A DNA stretch of 40,724 nucleotides from contig JAISNL010000050.1 in the NCBI GenBank assembly GCA_031276235.1, positions 1 through 40,724 of the forward strand, read 5' to 3'. The stretch is from Prevotellaceae bacterium (GTDB lineage: Bacteria; Bacteroidota; Bacteroidia; Bacteroidales; UBA932). Numbering within the stretch: the stretch's first letter is position 1; every line of letters begins with the position of its first letter. Shown in pieces: positions 26,724-35,592 of the stretch. Below the pieces are notes generated by a model that had not been told where the DNA came from, ran no database searches, and was given only the letters and a program-made list of their open reading frames with translations. The position numbers and the translations under genes were made by a program.

Positions 26724-26975
26724 TTAGAGAGCGTTAACCTTAATAGCAAGTTTGCTTTTAAGATTTGCCGCTTTATTTTTGTGTATAATATTCTTTTTAG
26801 CAAGCTTGTCAAGCATTGCCGACACTTTCGGAAACAGTAATTCGGCGGCAGCTTTGTCTGTTGTATTACGCAAGGCTTTTACCGCGTTACGCGTTGTTTT
26901 GGCGTAGTATTTATTATGTATTCTACGCGTTTTTGTTTGTCTTATTCTTTTTATTGCCGATTTATGATTTGCCAT
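26724..26975 (-). CDS. rpsT: Ribosomal protein bS20
   Basis: The frame is open back to 27026, but that would run into tRNA-Glu. The ATG at 26975 gives the classic [20 protein letters not shown] start and 83 residues, normal for bS20. The basic helical protein binds 16S rRNA early in small-subunit assembly. Conserved RNAVKALR and the C-terminal [16 protein letters not shown] are present. Its start lies only 19 bases after the 3' end of tRNA-Glu, so the two are almost certainly on one transcript, with the tRNA cut out. A hairpin terminator follows. Confidence 0.95.
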   Translation of the reverse strand: MANHKSAIKRIRQTKTRRIHNKYYAKTTRNAVKALRNTTDKAAAELLFPKVSAMLDKLAKKNIIHKNKAANLKSKLAIKVNAL

Positions 26976-26994
26976 AATTTTATTGTATTTATTG

Positions 26995-27066
26995 TAGTCC
27001 ATAGCGGAATCGAACCGCTGTTTCAAGGATGAAAACCTTGCGTCCTAACCCCTAGACGAATGGACC
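26995..27066 (-). tRNA. tRNA-Glu (anticodon TTC)
   Basis: The acceptor stem is GGTCCAT/ATGGACT with a terminal G-T pair. The anticodon stem CAAGG/CCTTG encloses TTTTCAT, giving anticodon TTC, and the T-loop is TTCGATT. The discriminator is A. It leads rpsT. Confidence 0.95.
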
Positions 27067-27112
27067 CTGTGTCGGATTGCCTTTATTGGCATTATTTTCC
27101 GATTTCGGGCTG

Positions 27113-27143
27113 CAAATGTAGGTTTAAATTTTAAACCTGCAAA
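27113..27143 (-). promoter_or_regulatory. Promoter of tRNA-Glu and rpsT
   Basis: On the minus strand TTTG (27143-27140), exactly 19 bases and TACATTTG (27120-27113) match the phylum consensus. No second promoter fits between the tRNA and rpsT. Confidence 0.77.
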
Positions 27144-27537
27144 ATTTTTTTTAAAATATTTATAACAGTCAAAATAAAATACGAGTTTGCTGCGGCAAAA
27201 ATTTACTTTCTCACATAGCGATGCTACCCGCTGATAATACATTTCAATACCCTTGACATTTCGTTTTCATCAATAGTCTGTTTATTCCTCTCAATATTGT
27301 ATTTGTTTTTTCCAATCTCCTGTGGTGAGTTAAGCAATAATATTTGCTTATAATATATTGATCAATATGAGTGTTTTTTTTGAGACTTGAATTATCATTT
27401 TCAACTATCAACCATTTCGTTTGCTTCGGGCTGCATTCTTCACAATGAAATATTATATACGAACAAATTATATTCATAAATAGCATCTGTAATGATTTAT
27501 TTTTTAGTTAAGAAAACTTAAACATATCATCAGTAAA
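27144..27537. other. Intergenic stretch with an inverted repeat and a palindrome
   Basis: An 80-codon frame on the minus strand (27244-27486) has no recognisable domain and no clear promoter, so I do not call it a gene. At 27331-27350 TAAGCAA/TTGCTTA forms a hairpin. At 27355-27368 ATATTGATCAATAT is a perfect 14-base palindrome, a possible protein-binding site. Nothing else was seen. Confidence 0.45.
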
Positions 27538-27567
27538 TTGCCGAGTATTAATAATTTTATAACTTTG
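27538..27567 (+). promoter_or_regulatory. Promoter of the exbB-exbD-tonB operon
   Basis: TTG (27538-27540), exactly 19 bases and TAACTTTG (27560-27567) match the consensus. The exbB ATG follows 23 bases after the -7 element. Confidence 0.77.
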
Positions 27568-27590
27568 CCGCAAAAATTAATTTATAAACA

Positions 27591-28283
27591 ATGATAACAT
27601 TACTACAAACAGGAATTGCCGACTCTACGGCATTAGCGACAGCAGCCAACATGCAAGACAGCATGAGTTTATTCGACCTTGCCGTGAAAGGCGGCTGGAT
27701 AATGATAGTACTTGCATTTTTATCGTTAGCTGCGGTTTATATTTTTGTTGAACGCTGGCTTGCAATAAAAAATGCATCACAAATTGACGTTCACTTTATG
27801 AATAACATCAAGGAAAATATCCATGATGGAAAAATCAAATCGGCAATAACTTTGTGCCAGCGCAACAACAGCCCCGTTGCACGAATGATTGAAAAAGGCG
27901 TGGAACGTATCGGACGCCCGCTGAACGATATTCAAACATCAGTCGAAAACGTGGGCAGTCTCGAAGTTGCCCGCCTCGAAAAGGGAATGCCTATTCTTGC
28001 AAGCATATCAGGCGGAGCGCCCATGATTGGATTTCTTGGAACGGTAATAGGAATGGTTCAGGCTTTTTACGAAATGTCAAAAGCCGGAGGCAACAACATA
28101 CAAATATCGATGCTGGCTGGCGGAATTTATACCGCAATGATAACAACAATCGGCGGGCTTATTGTCGGCATTTTTGCATATTTTGCATACAATTATCTTG
28201 TTACACGGATAAATCATGTTGTTTATTCAATGGAATCAAAAACAATAGAATTTATGGATTTGCTCAACGAACCGATAAATTAA
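27591..28283 (+). CDS. exbB: ExbB proton channel subunit of a TonB system
   Basis: The 230-residue membrane protein has the three-helix ExbB/TolQ plan. A helix at about 33-54 (GGWIMIVLAFLSLAAVYIFVERW) comes first, then a cytoplasmic loop with CQRNNSPVARMIEKGVERIG. Two C-terminal helices carry the family core ISGGAPMIGFLGTVIGMVQAF and AMITTIGGLIVGIFAYFAYN. Together with ExbD and TonB it uses the proton gradient to power outer-membrane receptors. It is the first of three co-directional genes, 106 bases ahead of exbD. It is clearly different from the ExbB at 6948-7667. Confidence 0.94.
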   Translation: MITLLQTGIADSTALATAANMQDSMSLFDLAVKGGWIMIVLAFLSLAAVYIFVERWLAIKNASQIDVHFMNNIKENIHDGKIKSAITLCQRNNSPVARMIEKGVERIGRPLNDIQTSVENVGSLEVARLEKGMPILASISGGAPMIGFLGTVIGMVQAFYEMSKAGGNNIQISMLAGGIYTAMITTIGGLIVGIFAYFAYNYLVTRINHVVYSMESKTIEFMDLLNEPIN

Positions 28284-28389
28284 ACTGTAATAAAATAACA
28301 GTAAAATTAAGTTCAATCACATATTATGATGCAGTAATTTTACATCTGTTATGAATTAAAAACTTCATATAAATTTTAATCGAATAAAA

Positions 28390-28794
28390 ATGGCAATAAA
28401 AAGAAACACAAAAGTAACAACAGAATTCAGTTCTTCATCGATGAGCGATTTGGTATTTTTGCTGCTGATATTTTTTCTTATAACATCTACTCTTATCAAC
28501 AACAATGCACTTGATTTACTGTTGCCGAAAAGCACAAATCAGGTACAGAAAAAACCGCCTACAGATGTTTCGATGAAATATATAGATGCCGAAACGGTGG
28601 AATATTATTTTGGACCGAAACCTGTATTGCTCGATGAACTGGAAACATTGTTGCAATCCGATTTGAAAGATAATCCTGAACCTACATTCACAATTTCACC
28701 AGACGAGCGTATAGCGGTCGGCAAAGTTGTATATGTGATGAATATTGCAAAACGCAACGGATATAAAGTTTTATTATCAACAATTCCCGAATAA
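28390..28794 (+). CDS. exbD: ExbD proton channel subunit of a TonB system
   Basis: At 134 residues it is the normal size for ExbD. The single N-terminal helix has SSSSMSDLVFLLLIFFLITS with conserved Asp20 in the proton path. The periplasmic domain ends with DERIAVGKVVYVMNIAKRNG and KVLLSTIPE, as is usual. The next gene, a tonB homologue, starts 4 bases after its stop, so translation is probably coupled. Confidence 0.94.
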   Translation: MAIKRNTKVTTEFSSSSMSDLVFLLLIFFLITSTLINNNALDLLLPKSTNQVQKKPPTDVSMKYIDAETVEYYFGPKPVLLDELETLLQSDLKDNPEPTFTISPDERIAVGKVVYVMNIAKRNGYKVLLSTIPE

Positions 28795-28798
28795 ATAA

Positions 28799-29593
28799 AT
28801 GGATAATATCGACAACAACAGCAGCGGCAGAAAAATAAAAGGCGCAATAACAAGCATTGTCGTACATGCAGCAATATTGCTGTTGCTGATATTTTTTACA
28901 ATAGTTGTAAGTATTGAAGATGATATTTCGATTCCTGTTCCCGAAAAAGAATTTATTGCCGTAGAACTGACCCAACCGCGACGAATAAATATAAGCCATA
29001 TAGACAGAGTTACGGCAAAACCAGTTCAGCAAGCGCCTGCGACAGTAAAAATTTCAAATCAAATCCGCGAACCGAAATCAAACAACAAACCCGATACAAA
29101 AGCTGTAACAGCAGGCAACGAAGGCGATGTGGAACGATACGAGCCACCGCAACCCAAAGTTGACCCAAAATCACTTTACCAAAGCACAACAGACGGAACG
29201 GACGAAGGAAACGAACGTCCCAAAATAAAAGACAACACCCTGTATAGCGGATCGGGTACAAATGATGAACCTACACGTACATCAAACACACCAACAGGAG
29301 TTGCTACAAGCAAAAACGGAGTATCGTTCAGCCTTGACGGGCGTTCGGCAGCAGGAGGATTTCCCAAACCTGCATATAACCTGCAAAAATCAGGCAAAGT
29401 TGTTGTTGAAATTAAGGTTGACCAAAACGGAAAAGTTACCAGTGCGCGAGCTATAGCAAAAGGCTCTACACTGCAAGATGCAACGCTCTGGAAAGCCGCC
29501 GAAGATGCCGCGCTTCGCGCACGATTCAATGCTGACAAAGATGCTGCAATGTCTCAAATAGGCACTATCACTTATATTTTTACTCTTAATTAG
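28799..29593 (+). CDS. tonB: TonB-family energy transducer
   Basis: The 264-residue protein has a single N-terminal membrane helix (about 16-40; ITSIVVHAAILLLLIFFTIV). A long periplasmic linker rich in Pro, Lys, Thr and Asn follows (about 60-170). The C-terminal TonB domain (about 195-264) contains SGKVVVEIKVDQNGKV and ends in TYIFTLN. It carries energy from ExbB/ExbD to TonB-dependent outer-membrane receptors. No receptor gene lies nearby, so it probably serves receptors elsewhere. A 67-base dispersed repeat lies 26 bases after its stop. Confidence 0.9.
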   Translation: MDNIDNNSSGRKIKGAITSIVVHAAILLLLIFFTIVVSIEDDISIPVPEKEFIAVELTQPRRINISHIDRVTAKPVQQAPATVKISNQIREPKSNNKPDTKAVTAGNEGDVERYEPPQPKVDPKSLYQSTTDGTDEGNERPKIKDNTLYSGSGTNDEPTRTSNTPTGVATSKNGVSFSLDGRSAAGGFPKPAYNLQKSGKVVVEIKVDQNGKVTSARAIAKGSTLQDATLWKAAEDAALRARFNADKDAAMSQIGTITYIFTLN

Positions 29594-29618
29594 TCGTTAC
29601 TTGCAAATATAATTAGAC

Positions 29619-29685
29619 TTTTGCAAAACCTTATTTCAGAGACAAACAAATGTATGCAATTATTTTGTTGATAAATTGTTGTAAG
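29619..29685 (-). repeat. 67-base dispersed repeat, copy B (inverted)
   Basis: The reverse complement matches 9503-9569 at 56 of 67 positions. It lies in the convergent gap between tonB and the T9SS surface gene. The block AACCTTATTT...GACAA..ACAA recurs loosely at 29710-29737, which may be a further decayed copy. The rest of 29686-29891 shows no gene and no good terminator. Confidence 0.7.
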
Positions 29686-29891
29686 TAATGAAAAACAAAT
29701 AAAATGTAACAACCAAACCTTATTTTCTCGACAACACAACCACAGTAGCCGAAATAAACCAACAATTACGACCTCATTTACTCATTAACCGATGTTGTTT
29801 TGTTAGTTTTGAATTAGGTGAAAATTAGGTTTTATCATCGCTTGGCAACATTAGGAGTTGTTATATTCTATTAATTTTTCATCCTTTAATT

Positions 29892-32800
29892 TTACCTTTT
29901 CAGCACTTCTACGCTGCTTTTTATTCTCGGTTTTCCGCTTGAATTGTAAAGGATATAAAAATACAGTCCCGGCTCTACATTTTGCCCTCTGGCGTTTCGT
30001 CCATCCCAGCCTGATGCCTGTTCCTCTTCGGTTTTTGTTTCGTAAATAATCGCTCCGTAGCGGTTGAAGATTTGAACCTTAAAGCCTGCCATAAAGTAAT
30101 CGTTTATTCCATCTTTGTTCAATGGCGAAAAGGCTGTTATTGCAGACGGATAATATATTACATCAAGATAAAGGTTTATAATGCTGTCGCAGTTTTCGGC
30201 TGTCTGCAAACTGGCAATATGCAATCCGGGAGTATTATATTTGTAATTTCCTACTTCATAAAATTCATCTTCATAAATTTCTACATGTATATATTCATCA
30301 TAATTCGGATTTACTGTTAGCAGCAATGTTGTGATGCTGTCGCAATTTTTGGAAGTTGTCAAGTCGTGAACGTATGTGAAAACTCCACGTTGAACGGGTA
30401 CAATATAAAATCCGTAATCGTCATAATATGCATTCATACAAATTGTGGTTCTTATTGTGTCGTGATATGAGCGGTTTACTGTTAGCAGCAATGTTGTGAT
30501 GCTGTCGCAGCCTGAGGCTGTGGTTTCAGTATTCACAAATTGGAAATTTCCTGCATGTTCAGGCTTTTCGTTAAAATTGTATTCTGTATATGTGTCGCCC
30601 AAACATATTGTATCAATTATTGTATCGAAATATACGATATTAACTGTAAGATGCAATCTTATAATACTGTCGCAACCACCAATGGCATCAAGTATCACCG
30701 AATCTGTTATTATTCCTGAGGTTGTAGGGTTTTTATAAAAATTGTCATCATCATCTCTGTAATCCTGCCCCAAACATATTTCGGCATAAATTGTGGTGTC
30801 ATATACGGGATGTGTTGTTAACTGCAATATTTTCATGCTGTCGCAGCCTAAGGTTGTAGTATAACTTCGCGTATAATACGTAATTCCTGCGGTTGATGGC
30901 GTTTCATTAAAATTTTCGTCTGTATAATTTCCACCCAAACATATTTCTGCTTTAATTGTGTCGTGATATGCGGGTCTGACAAGCAAATTTAATGTTGTTA
31001 AACTGTCGCAGCCATATATTGTAGTATCATGATGAGTGTAAATTAGTGTTCCCGCCTGAGTCGGTATGGTATCGAAACCATAATGATTATATTCATCGCC
31101 CAAACATATTGCCGCCTTGATGGTATCATCATATTCGCGATGCGCAACAAAATGCAGGGTTACAAGGCTGTCGCAGCCTGAGGCTGTTTGATATGATTTG
31201 GTTTGCATTATGGTTATTTCTCCGTTTGCACAAATATTAAATCCATTTTCGGTGTAACAGTCTCCCGGACACCCTTCAAAATAAATAGTATCATTATACG
31301 CAGGATTTACCGTTAAGTTTAATACAAAAATACTGTCGCAGCCTAAGGTTGTAGTATAAATTAGCGAATCGCTTATAAATCCTTCTGCTGTTGGAACAAT
31401 GTCAAAATTATCATCATGATATTCTCCGTCCGAACAGATTGTTGCGTTAACTATGTTGCGATACGCAGCATCAACGCCGAATGTCGCCGAAAGCGTAATG
31501 GTATCATTGTCCATATCCAGCACTTTTATATAAACATTATGAACGCCGACTGGCAGCGTGCAACTCCATTCCAAAATATCGCGTGCAGCAGTCTGTTCTA
31601 CTCCATCAACGTACCATTTAAGGTAACCGGGAACTGTATTCATTGCGTATTGCAGCGATGCTCTGAAATTGACAACAGTATCGCATAGCAGATTTCCATC
31701 CAAATCCTGATAATGCACATTGTTTGCGTAAAATGCCGCATCCAAATCGCGCGAAGCCGCGCCTGCCAGATAATAATATGATTCGGTATTGCCAATGCCA
31801 TAACCCATTACGGTTAATCCGTAAGGATTGGCAAAATAATAGGCATCGCTTGTATTATTATTTAGAGGTATGGAATAAAATGAAAAGTTTGAAGCCGTAT
31901 TGTCGCACCATTGCCCTCCGCTCAAGCCTGTTGGAGGATTTGTTCCTATTGCCATTGTGGTTTGATTTTTGGTTGCAGTTGGCGTTACAATTAAGGCAAA
32001 ATGTTCATCTAATTGAGATGCACCTCCTGTCGGTATAAACGGAGCAATTAGAGCGCCGTTAATTGACTGCTCAACAGGCGGAACCCATCCTATTGATGGA
32101 TCGCCTTTGCTGACAGGCGGGGAATAATATTCTCCAACCAAATAAGTACATACGCCTACGGGTTTATTGGATGATATATAACATCCGCAAGTATTCAAAT
32201 TTGTTTCCAGTTCAACAAACTGTCCTCTGTTAAGATTTAACGAAGGTGTGCTGTAGCCACCATCATCTGTAGTAATTGTTCCTCCTGACTGGCTTATTAC
32301 CGTGCCATCCTGAGATGCAACAATTCTTACGCGTTCTATGCCTCGATGCGTAACCGGAACTAAAAAATTATTTCCCCATTTGTTTACAGGAACTAATTGC
32401 TGATATAGACAATCTGCTCCATTTCTTAAACTAGTTGGGAGCCAAACTCCGCCGTTTGTTACAAAATATGCTACAGGATGATTTGATGTGATATGTTTTC
32501 CTGTTACATCTGTAGCGCCGAAATAAGCCGAATACACCTGACCTTTTTGCAAAGTTTCTTTCAATATTCCATCTTCATAAATTTCGGTATTATTCTCTGT
32601 GGCTACCAAAGTATAGCCATCATTATAAGTATAATCGTTACTTTTATATGAAATATGATAATAGTCATTTCCCAATCCGTTTATCGGCAATATATTAGTC
32701 GCATCGGCAGTGTATTCTTTCTGATTTAATGTATAAACAGAAACAGGCACATCCGATTCTATATGCAGAGATTTGCTTGTTGTTCCTGTATAGAATGAAT

Positions 32801-33089
32801 AAACTCTGCTTCTTTCCGAAGATAAAAATGCATGAGTATAAACGCTTCCTGCTGCAATGTTTACGGTATTTGTTGTTCCCGATTCGGTATAGGTAAATGT
32901 AACTGTTGCCGCATCGCCTGTTACTATGCGCACTTGCAGATTAACCACTGTATAACTAATATCTCTATTGCGTCCGAAGGACAGCCAAAAATCCGTACCC
33001 TGCGTAGAGGTAGCCTGTGAGTATATTTTTTCTCCAAAAGAAAAAAGCAGCATTATGATTAATATTTTTAAAATTGCTTTCATGTTCAT
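29892..33089 (-). CDS. Large T9SS type B cargo protein with IgGFc-binding-like N-terminus and eight GCDS repeats
   Basis: The 1065-residue exported protein has a signal peptide (1-25, ending IYSQA). Residues about 28-455 resemble the IgGFc-binding-like domain common in Bacteroidota surface proteins (GTDFWLSFGRN, SDVPVSVYTLNQ, ATNILPINGLGNDYYH). From about 545 to 980 there are eight repeats of about 50-65 residues, each with an ICxGxxY segment and a GCDSI/NCDSI motif followed by xxLxLTVNP. The last 82 residues (ITAFSPLNKDGINDYF onward) form the gliding-motility-associated CHU_C domain that targets proteins to T9SS. It should end up on the cell surface or be released. Adhesion is a reasonable guess, but the ligand is unknown. 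It follows its paralogue by 40 bases without a visible promoter. Confidence 0.88.
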   Translation of the reverse strand: MNMKAILKILIIMLLFSFGEKIYSQATSTQGTDFWLSFGRNRDISYTVVNLQVRIVTGDAATVTFTYTESGTTNTVNIAAGSVYTHAFLSSERSRVYSFYTGTTSKSLHIESDVPVSVYTLNQKEYTADATNILPINGLGNDYYHISYKSNDYTYNDGYTLVATENNTEIYEDGILKETLQKGQVYSAYFGATDVTGKHITSNHPVAYFVTNGGVWLPTSLRNGADCLYQQLVPVNKWGNNFLVPVTHRGIERVRIVASQDGTVISQSGGTITTDDGGYSTPSLNLNRGQFVELETNLNTCGCYISSNKPVGVCTYLVGEYYSPPVSKGDPSIGWVPPVEQSINGALIAPFIPTGGASQLDEHFALIVTPTATKNQTTMAIGTNPPTGLSGGQWCDNTASNFSFYSIPLNNNTSDAYYFANPYGLTVMGYGIGNTESYYYLAGAASRDLDAAFYANNVHYQDLDGNLLCDTVVNFRASLQYAMNTVPGYLKWYVDGVEQTAARDILEWSCTLPVGVHNVYIKVLDMDNDTITLSATFGVDAAYRNIVNATICSDGEYHDDNFDIVPTAEGFISDSLIYTTTLGCDSIFVLNLTVNPAYNDTIYFEGCPGDCYTENGFNICANGEITIMQTKSYQTASGCDSLVTLHFVAHREYDDTIKAAICLGDEYNHYGFDTIPTQAGTLIYTHHDTTIYGCDSLTTLNLLVRPAYHDTIKAEICLGGNYTDENFNETPSTAGITYYTRSYTTTLGCDSMKILQLTTHPVYDTTIYAEICLGQDYRDDDDNFYKNPTTSGIITDSVILDAIGGCDSIIRLHLTVNIVYFDTIIDTICLGDTYTEYNFNEKPEHAGNFQFVNTETTASGCDSITTLLLTVNRSYHDTIRTTICMNAYYDDYGFYIVPVQRGVFTYVHDLTTSKNCDSITTLLLTVNPNYDEYIHVEIYEDEFYEVGNYKYNTPGLHIASLQTAENCDSIINLYLDVIYYPSAITAFSPLNKDGINDYFMAGFKVQIFNRYGAIIYETKTEEEQASGWDGRNARGQNVEPGLYFYILYNSSGKPRIKSSVEVLKR

Positions 33090-33129
33090 AAATGATTATT
33101 GTAATCTTATATTTGTAAATTTCATGTTT

Positions 33130-35583
33130 TTATTTTTTTAACACCTCAACGCTGCTTTTTATTCTCGGCTTTCCGCTCGAATTGTACAGGATATAAAAAT
33201 ACAGCCCCGGCTCTACATTTTGTTTTTTTGTATTTTTTCCGTCCCAGCCTAATGCCTGCTCTTCTTCGGTTTTTGTTTCGTAAATAATCGCTCCGTAGCG
33301 GTTGAATATTTGAACCTTAAAGCCTGCCATAAAGTAATCGTTTACGCCGTCTTTGTTAAATGGCGAAAATGCTGTTATTTCATACGGATAATATATTACA
33401 TCAAGGTAAAGATTTATAATGCTGTCGCAGTTTTTGTCAGTCTGCAAGTTGGAAATATGCAATCCGGGCGTATTGTATTTGTAATCTCCCACTCTGTAAA
33501 ATTCGTCTTCGTAAATGCTTCCGTATATATATTCTTCATAGGCAGGGTTTACGGTCATATTTAATGTAAAAATACTGTCGCAGCCTAAGGCTGTGGTTTC
33601 ATTGCGTACAAACGTGAAGTATCCCGACTGCGCAGGCGATTCATTAAAATGGTCATCAATATAAGTTTCGCCCAAACAGATTGTTGTATTAACTGTATCG
33701 TTGTATGAGGGATGCGCAACAAGATGCAATGTTACAATGCTGTCGCAGCCTGAGGTTGTTTGATATGATTTTGACTGAATTATGGTTATTGCTCCGTCTG
33801 TACAAATATTAAAATTATTTTCGGTGTAACATTCTCCTGCGCATATTTCAGTATAAATGGTATCGTCATACACAGGATTTACTGTCAGATTTAATGTGGT
33901 TATGCTGTCGCAGCCTAATATTGTGGTTTCACTGTGTACAAATGTGAAATATCCCGGCTGCGCAGGCGATTCATTAAAATTATAGCCTGTATAAGTTTCG
34001 CCCAAACAGATTGTTGCGTTAATTGTATCGTGATATGCAGGATTTACCGTTAAGTTTAATATAAAAATGCTGTCGCAGCCATTTAATGCGGTCATATTGT
34101 CGTAATAAATGCCGGTAGTGTAATAGAGATTGCTGCGCCAAATATATGGCGCAAGGTCGGAACAAATTGTATTAATATCAACAAATCTGTAAGATGCTGT
34201 ATCAATATTTATTGTAATACTGGCAGTATCGGAGCAGCCGCCATCATTTGTTACTGTAACGGTGTAAGTTTCTGCGGCTGTAACAACAAGTTCCGCGCTG
34301 TTTCCAACAACGGCGCTGCCATTGCTCCACGAATATGTTACCCCGCCTGATGCCGTTAAAATAACCGGCTGACTGCAAGTTACCGTACTTGAACTGGCCG
34401 AAATTGCAGCAACAGGATATGTACTTATCATCACATCTGTCGTCTCTTCCTCTCCAATTTCATTATCTACACTGATAATTAGCGTATAAGTTCCTGCATC
34501 TGCTACTGTTACATTATAGATAACAGGATTTTGCTGCGTAGAAGTCCATCCGTTTGGTCCAGTCCAGTTATATATTGCACCCGCAACAGGGTTTGTTACC
34601 ATTAATTGCAGACTGTCGCCTTCGCATAAAGGTCCGTTGTTTGTTACAGGCGGAGTTACTATTCCGCAGTTTGTAGATGCATCTCCTCCTGTCTGAAGAA
34701 ATCTTATATCTGTAACCCGATTACTGAAATTGGTAATTAAAAGCAGATAAATCTCTCCGTTTTGAGCATTATTGATATGGCATACTTCAAAATCAAGAGG
34801 ATCATAGCTGCAATCTACAATATTTCCATACGGATAATTTGCATCTACATCTGTGTTATTTGGGCAACCCACAGGACAAGTCGGCAAAAAATTTTGGCAT
34901 GCATCATTTAAGTCGGTAAATGGACCCCACGCTACAAAATCCACATCCCAATCGCTGGTAATAGTAATTTCCAAAACGCCCGGATCATTTATCTCCATCC
35001 AGTACCATGCAGGATTTGGGGTTTTGAGACAACAACCTAAATGTCCCAAATCGGTTACATCCGTGGCTGCAGGAAATCTATACTGATTGCTTGTGCAAAA
35101 GGGAGCGGCATCAATGCAACCGTCCCGCATATCCGACACACTTGGCGGCGGCAATACCGTTCCGCTTTCTTCGGTTTGGCTGTCAGCATAACCGTCTTTT
35201 TTCATATTCATTAAAACATTATTCATATAAAAAACCACAGAATCTGCAGAAAAAGAATGGTTTGCTTCAAACAGATATTGAACGCCTGTTTGCGAGGGAA
35301 TTTTCTTAAAACGCAAAATATTTTGATTTTTTATCAATTCTTGTTCCATAACTGCATTTTCTAAGTTGGAAAGCAGATTATTGATTTCAAAATAAACAAT
35401 TTTAGTGTTGTCAGGATATGTTTTTTCTGCAATAATTTTACTTAATGAAATCTGCGAAAAGGCGGCATCTTCATGATTGTGAAAATACGGTAAATCGGTA
35501 TCGGTTATCTGTGCCTGTGCGTAAATTTTTTCTCCAAAAGAGAAAAACAGCATTATGATTAATATTTTTAAAATTGTTTTCAT
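33130..35583 (-). CDS. T9SS type B cargo protein, paralogue of the downstream gene, with Ig/PKD-like domains
   Basis: The 817-residue protein begins with a signal peptide almost identical to its neighbour's (ILKILIIMLFFSFGEKIYAQA). Residues about 155-310 are a Cys-rich module (AAPFCTSNQYRFPA, NPAWYWMEI, DVDFVAWGPF) common in Bacteroidota surface proteins. Two Ig/PKD-like domains (about 312-387 and 390-462) follow, then five GCDSI/NCDSI repeats and the CHU_C sorting domain (736-817). That domain differs from the neighbour's at only 8 of 82 residues. The protein should be exported by Sec and then T9SS. It starts 9 bases after the nucleotidyltransferase stop, so the three genes are likely one transcript. 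The function is unknown, with an adhesive or structural surface role likely. Confidence 0.88.
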   Translation of the reverse strand: MKTILKILIIMLFFSFGEKIYAQAQITDTDLPYFHNHEDAAFSQISLSKIIAEKTYPDNTKIVYFEINNLLSNLENAVMEQELIKNQNILRFKKIPSQTGVQYLFEANHSFSADSVVFYMNNVLMNMKKDGYADSQTEESGTVLPPPSVSDMRDGCIDAAPFCTSNQYRFPAATDVTDLGHLGCCLKTPNPAWYWMEINDPGVLEITITSDWDVDFVAWGPFTDLNDACQNFLPTCPVGCPNNTDVDANYPYGNIVDCSYDPLDFEVCHINNAQNGEIYLLLITNFSNRVTDIRFLQTGGDASTNCGIVTPPVTNNGPLCEGDSLQLMVTNPVAGAIYNWTGPNGWTSTQQNPVIYNVTVADAGTYTLIISVDNEIGEEETTDVMISTYPVAAISASSSTVTCSQPVILTASGGVTYSWSNGSAVVGNSAELVVTAAETYTVTVTNDGGCSDTASITINIDTASYRFVDINTICSDLAPYIWRSNLYYTTGIYYDNMTALNGCDSIFILNLTVNPAYHDTINATICLGETYTGYNFNESPAQPGYFTFVHSETTILGCDSITTLNLTVNPVYDDTIYTEICAGECYTENNFNICTDGAITIIQSKSYQTTSGCDSIVTLHLVAHPSYNDTVNTTICLGETYIDDHFNESPAQSGYFTFVRNETTALGCDSIFTLNMTVNPAYEEYIYGSIYEDEFYRVGDYKYNTPGLHISNLQTDKNCDSIINLYLDVIYYPYEITAFSPFNKDGVNDYFMAGFKVQIFNRYGAIIYETKTEEEQALGWDGKNTKKQNVEPGLYFYILYNSSGKPRIKSSVEVLKK

Positions 35584-35592
35584 AAAAATGGA

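Noticed and set aside
26976-27026. N-terminal extension of rpsT
   Set aside because: It would read through the 3' half of tRNA-Glu. The MANHKSA start at 26975 is the conserved one.
27244-27486. 80-codon open frame on the minus strand
   Set aside because: No recognisable domain, no promoter element and no operon context, and the composition looks like translated spacer. A homologue in relatives would change this view.
30180-34080. Regular recurrence of CTGTCGCAG every 150-200 bases, resembling a repeat array
   Set aside because: It encodes the CDS residues of the GCDS motif in the protein repeats of two surface proteins, and the intervening sequence stays in frame. It is not a CRISPR or non-coding array.
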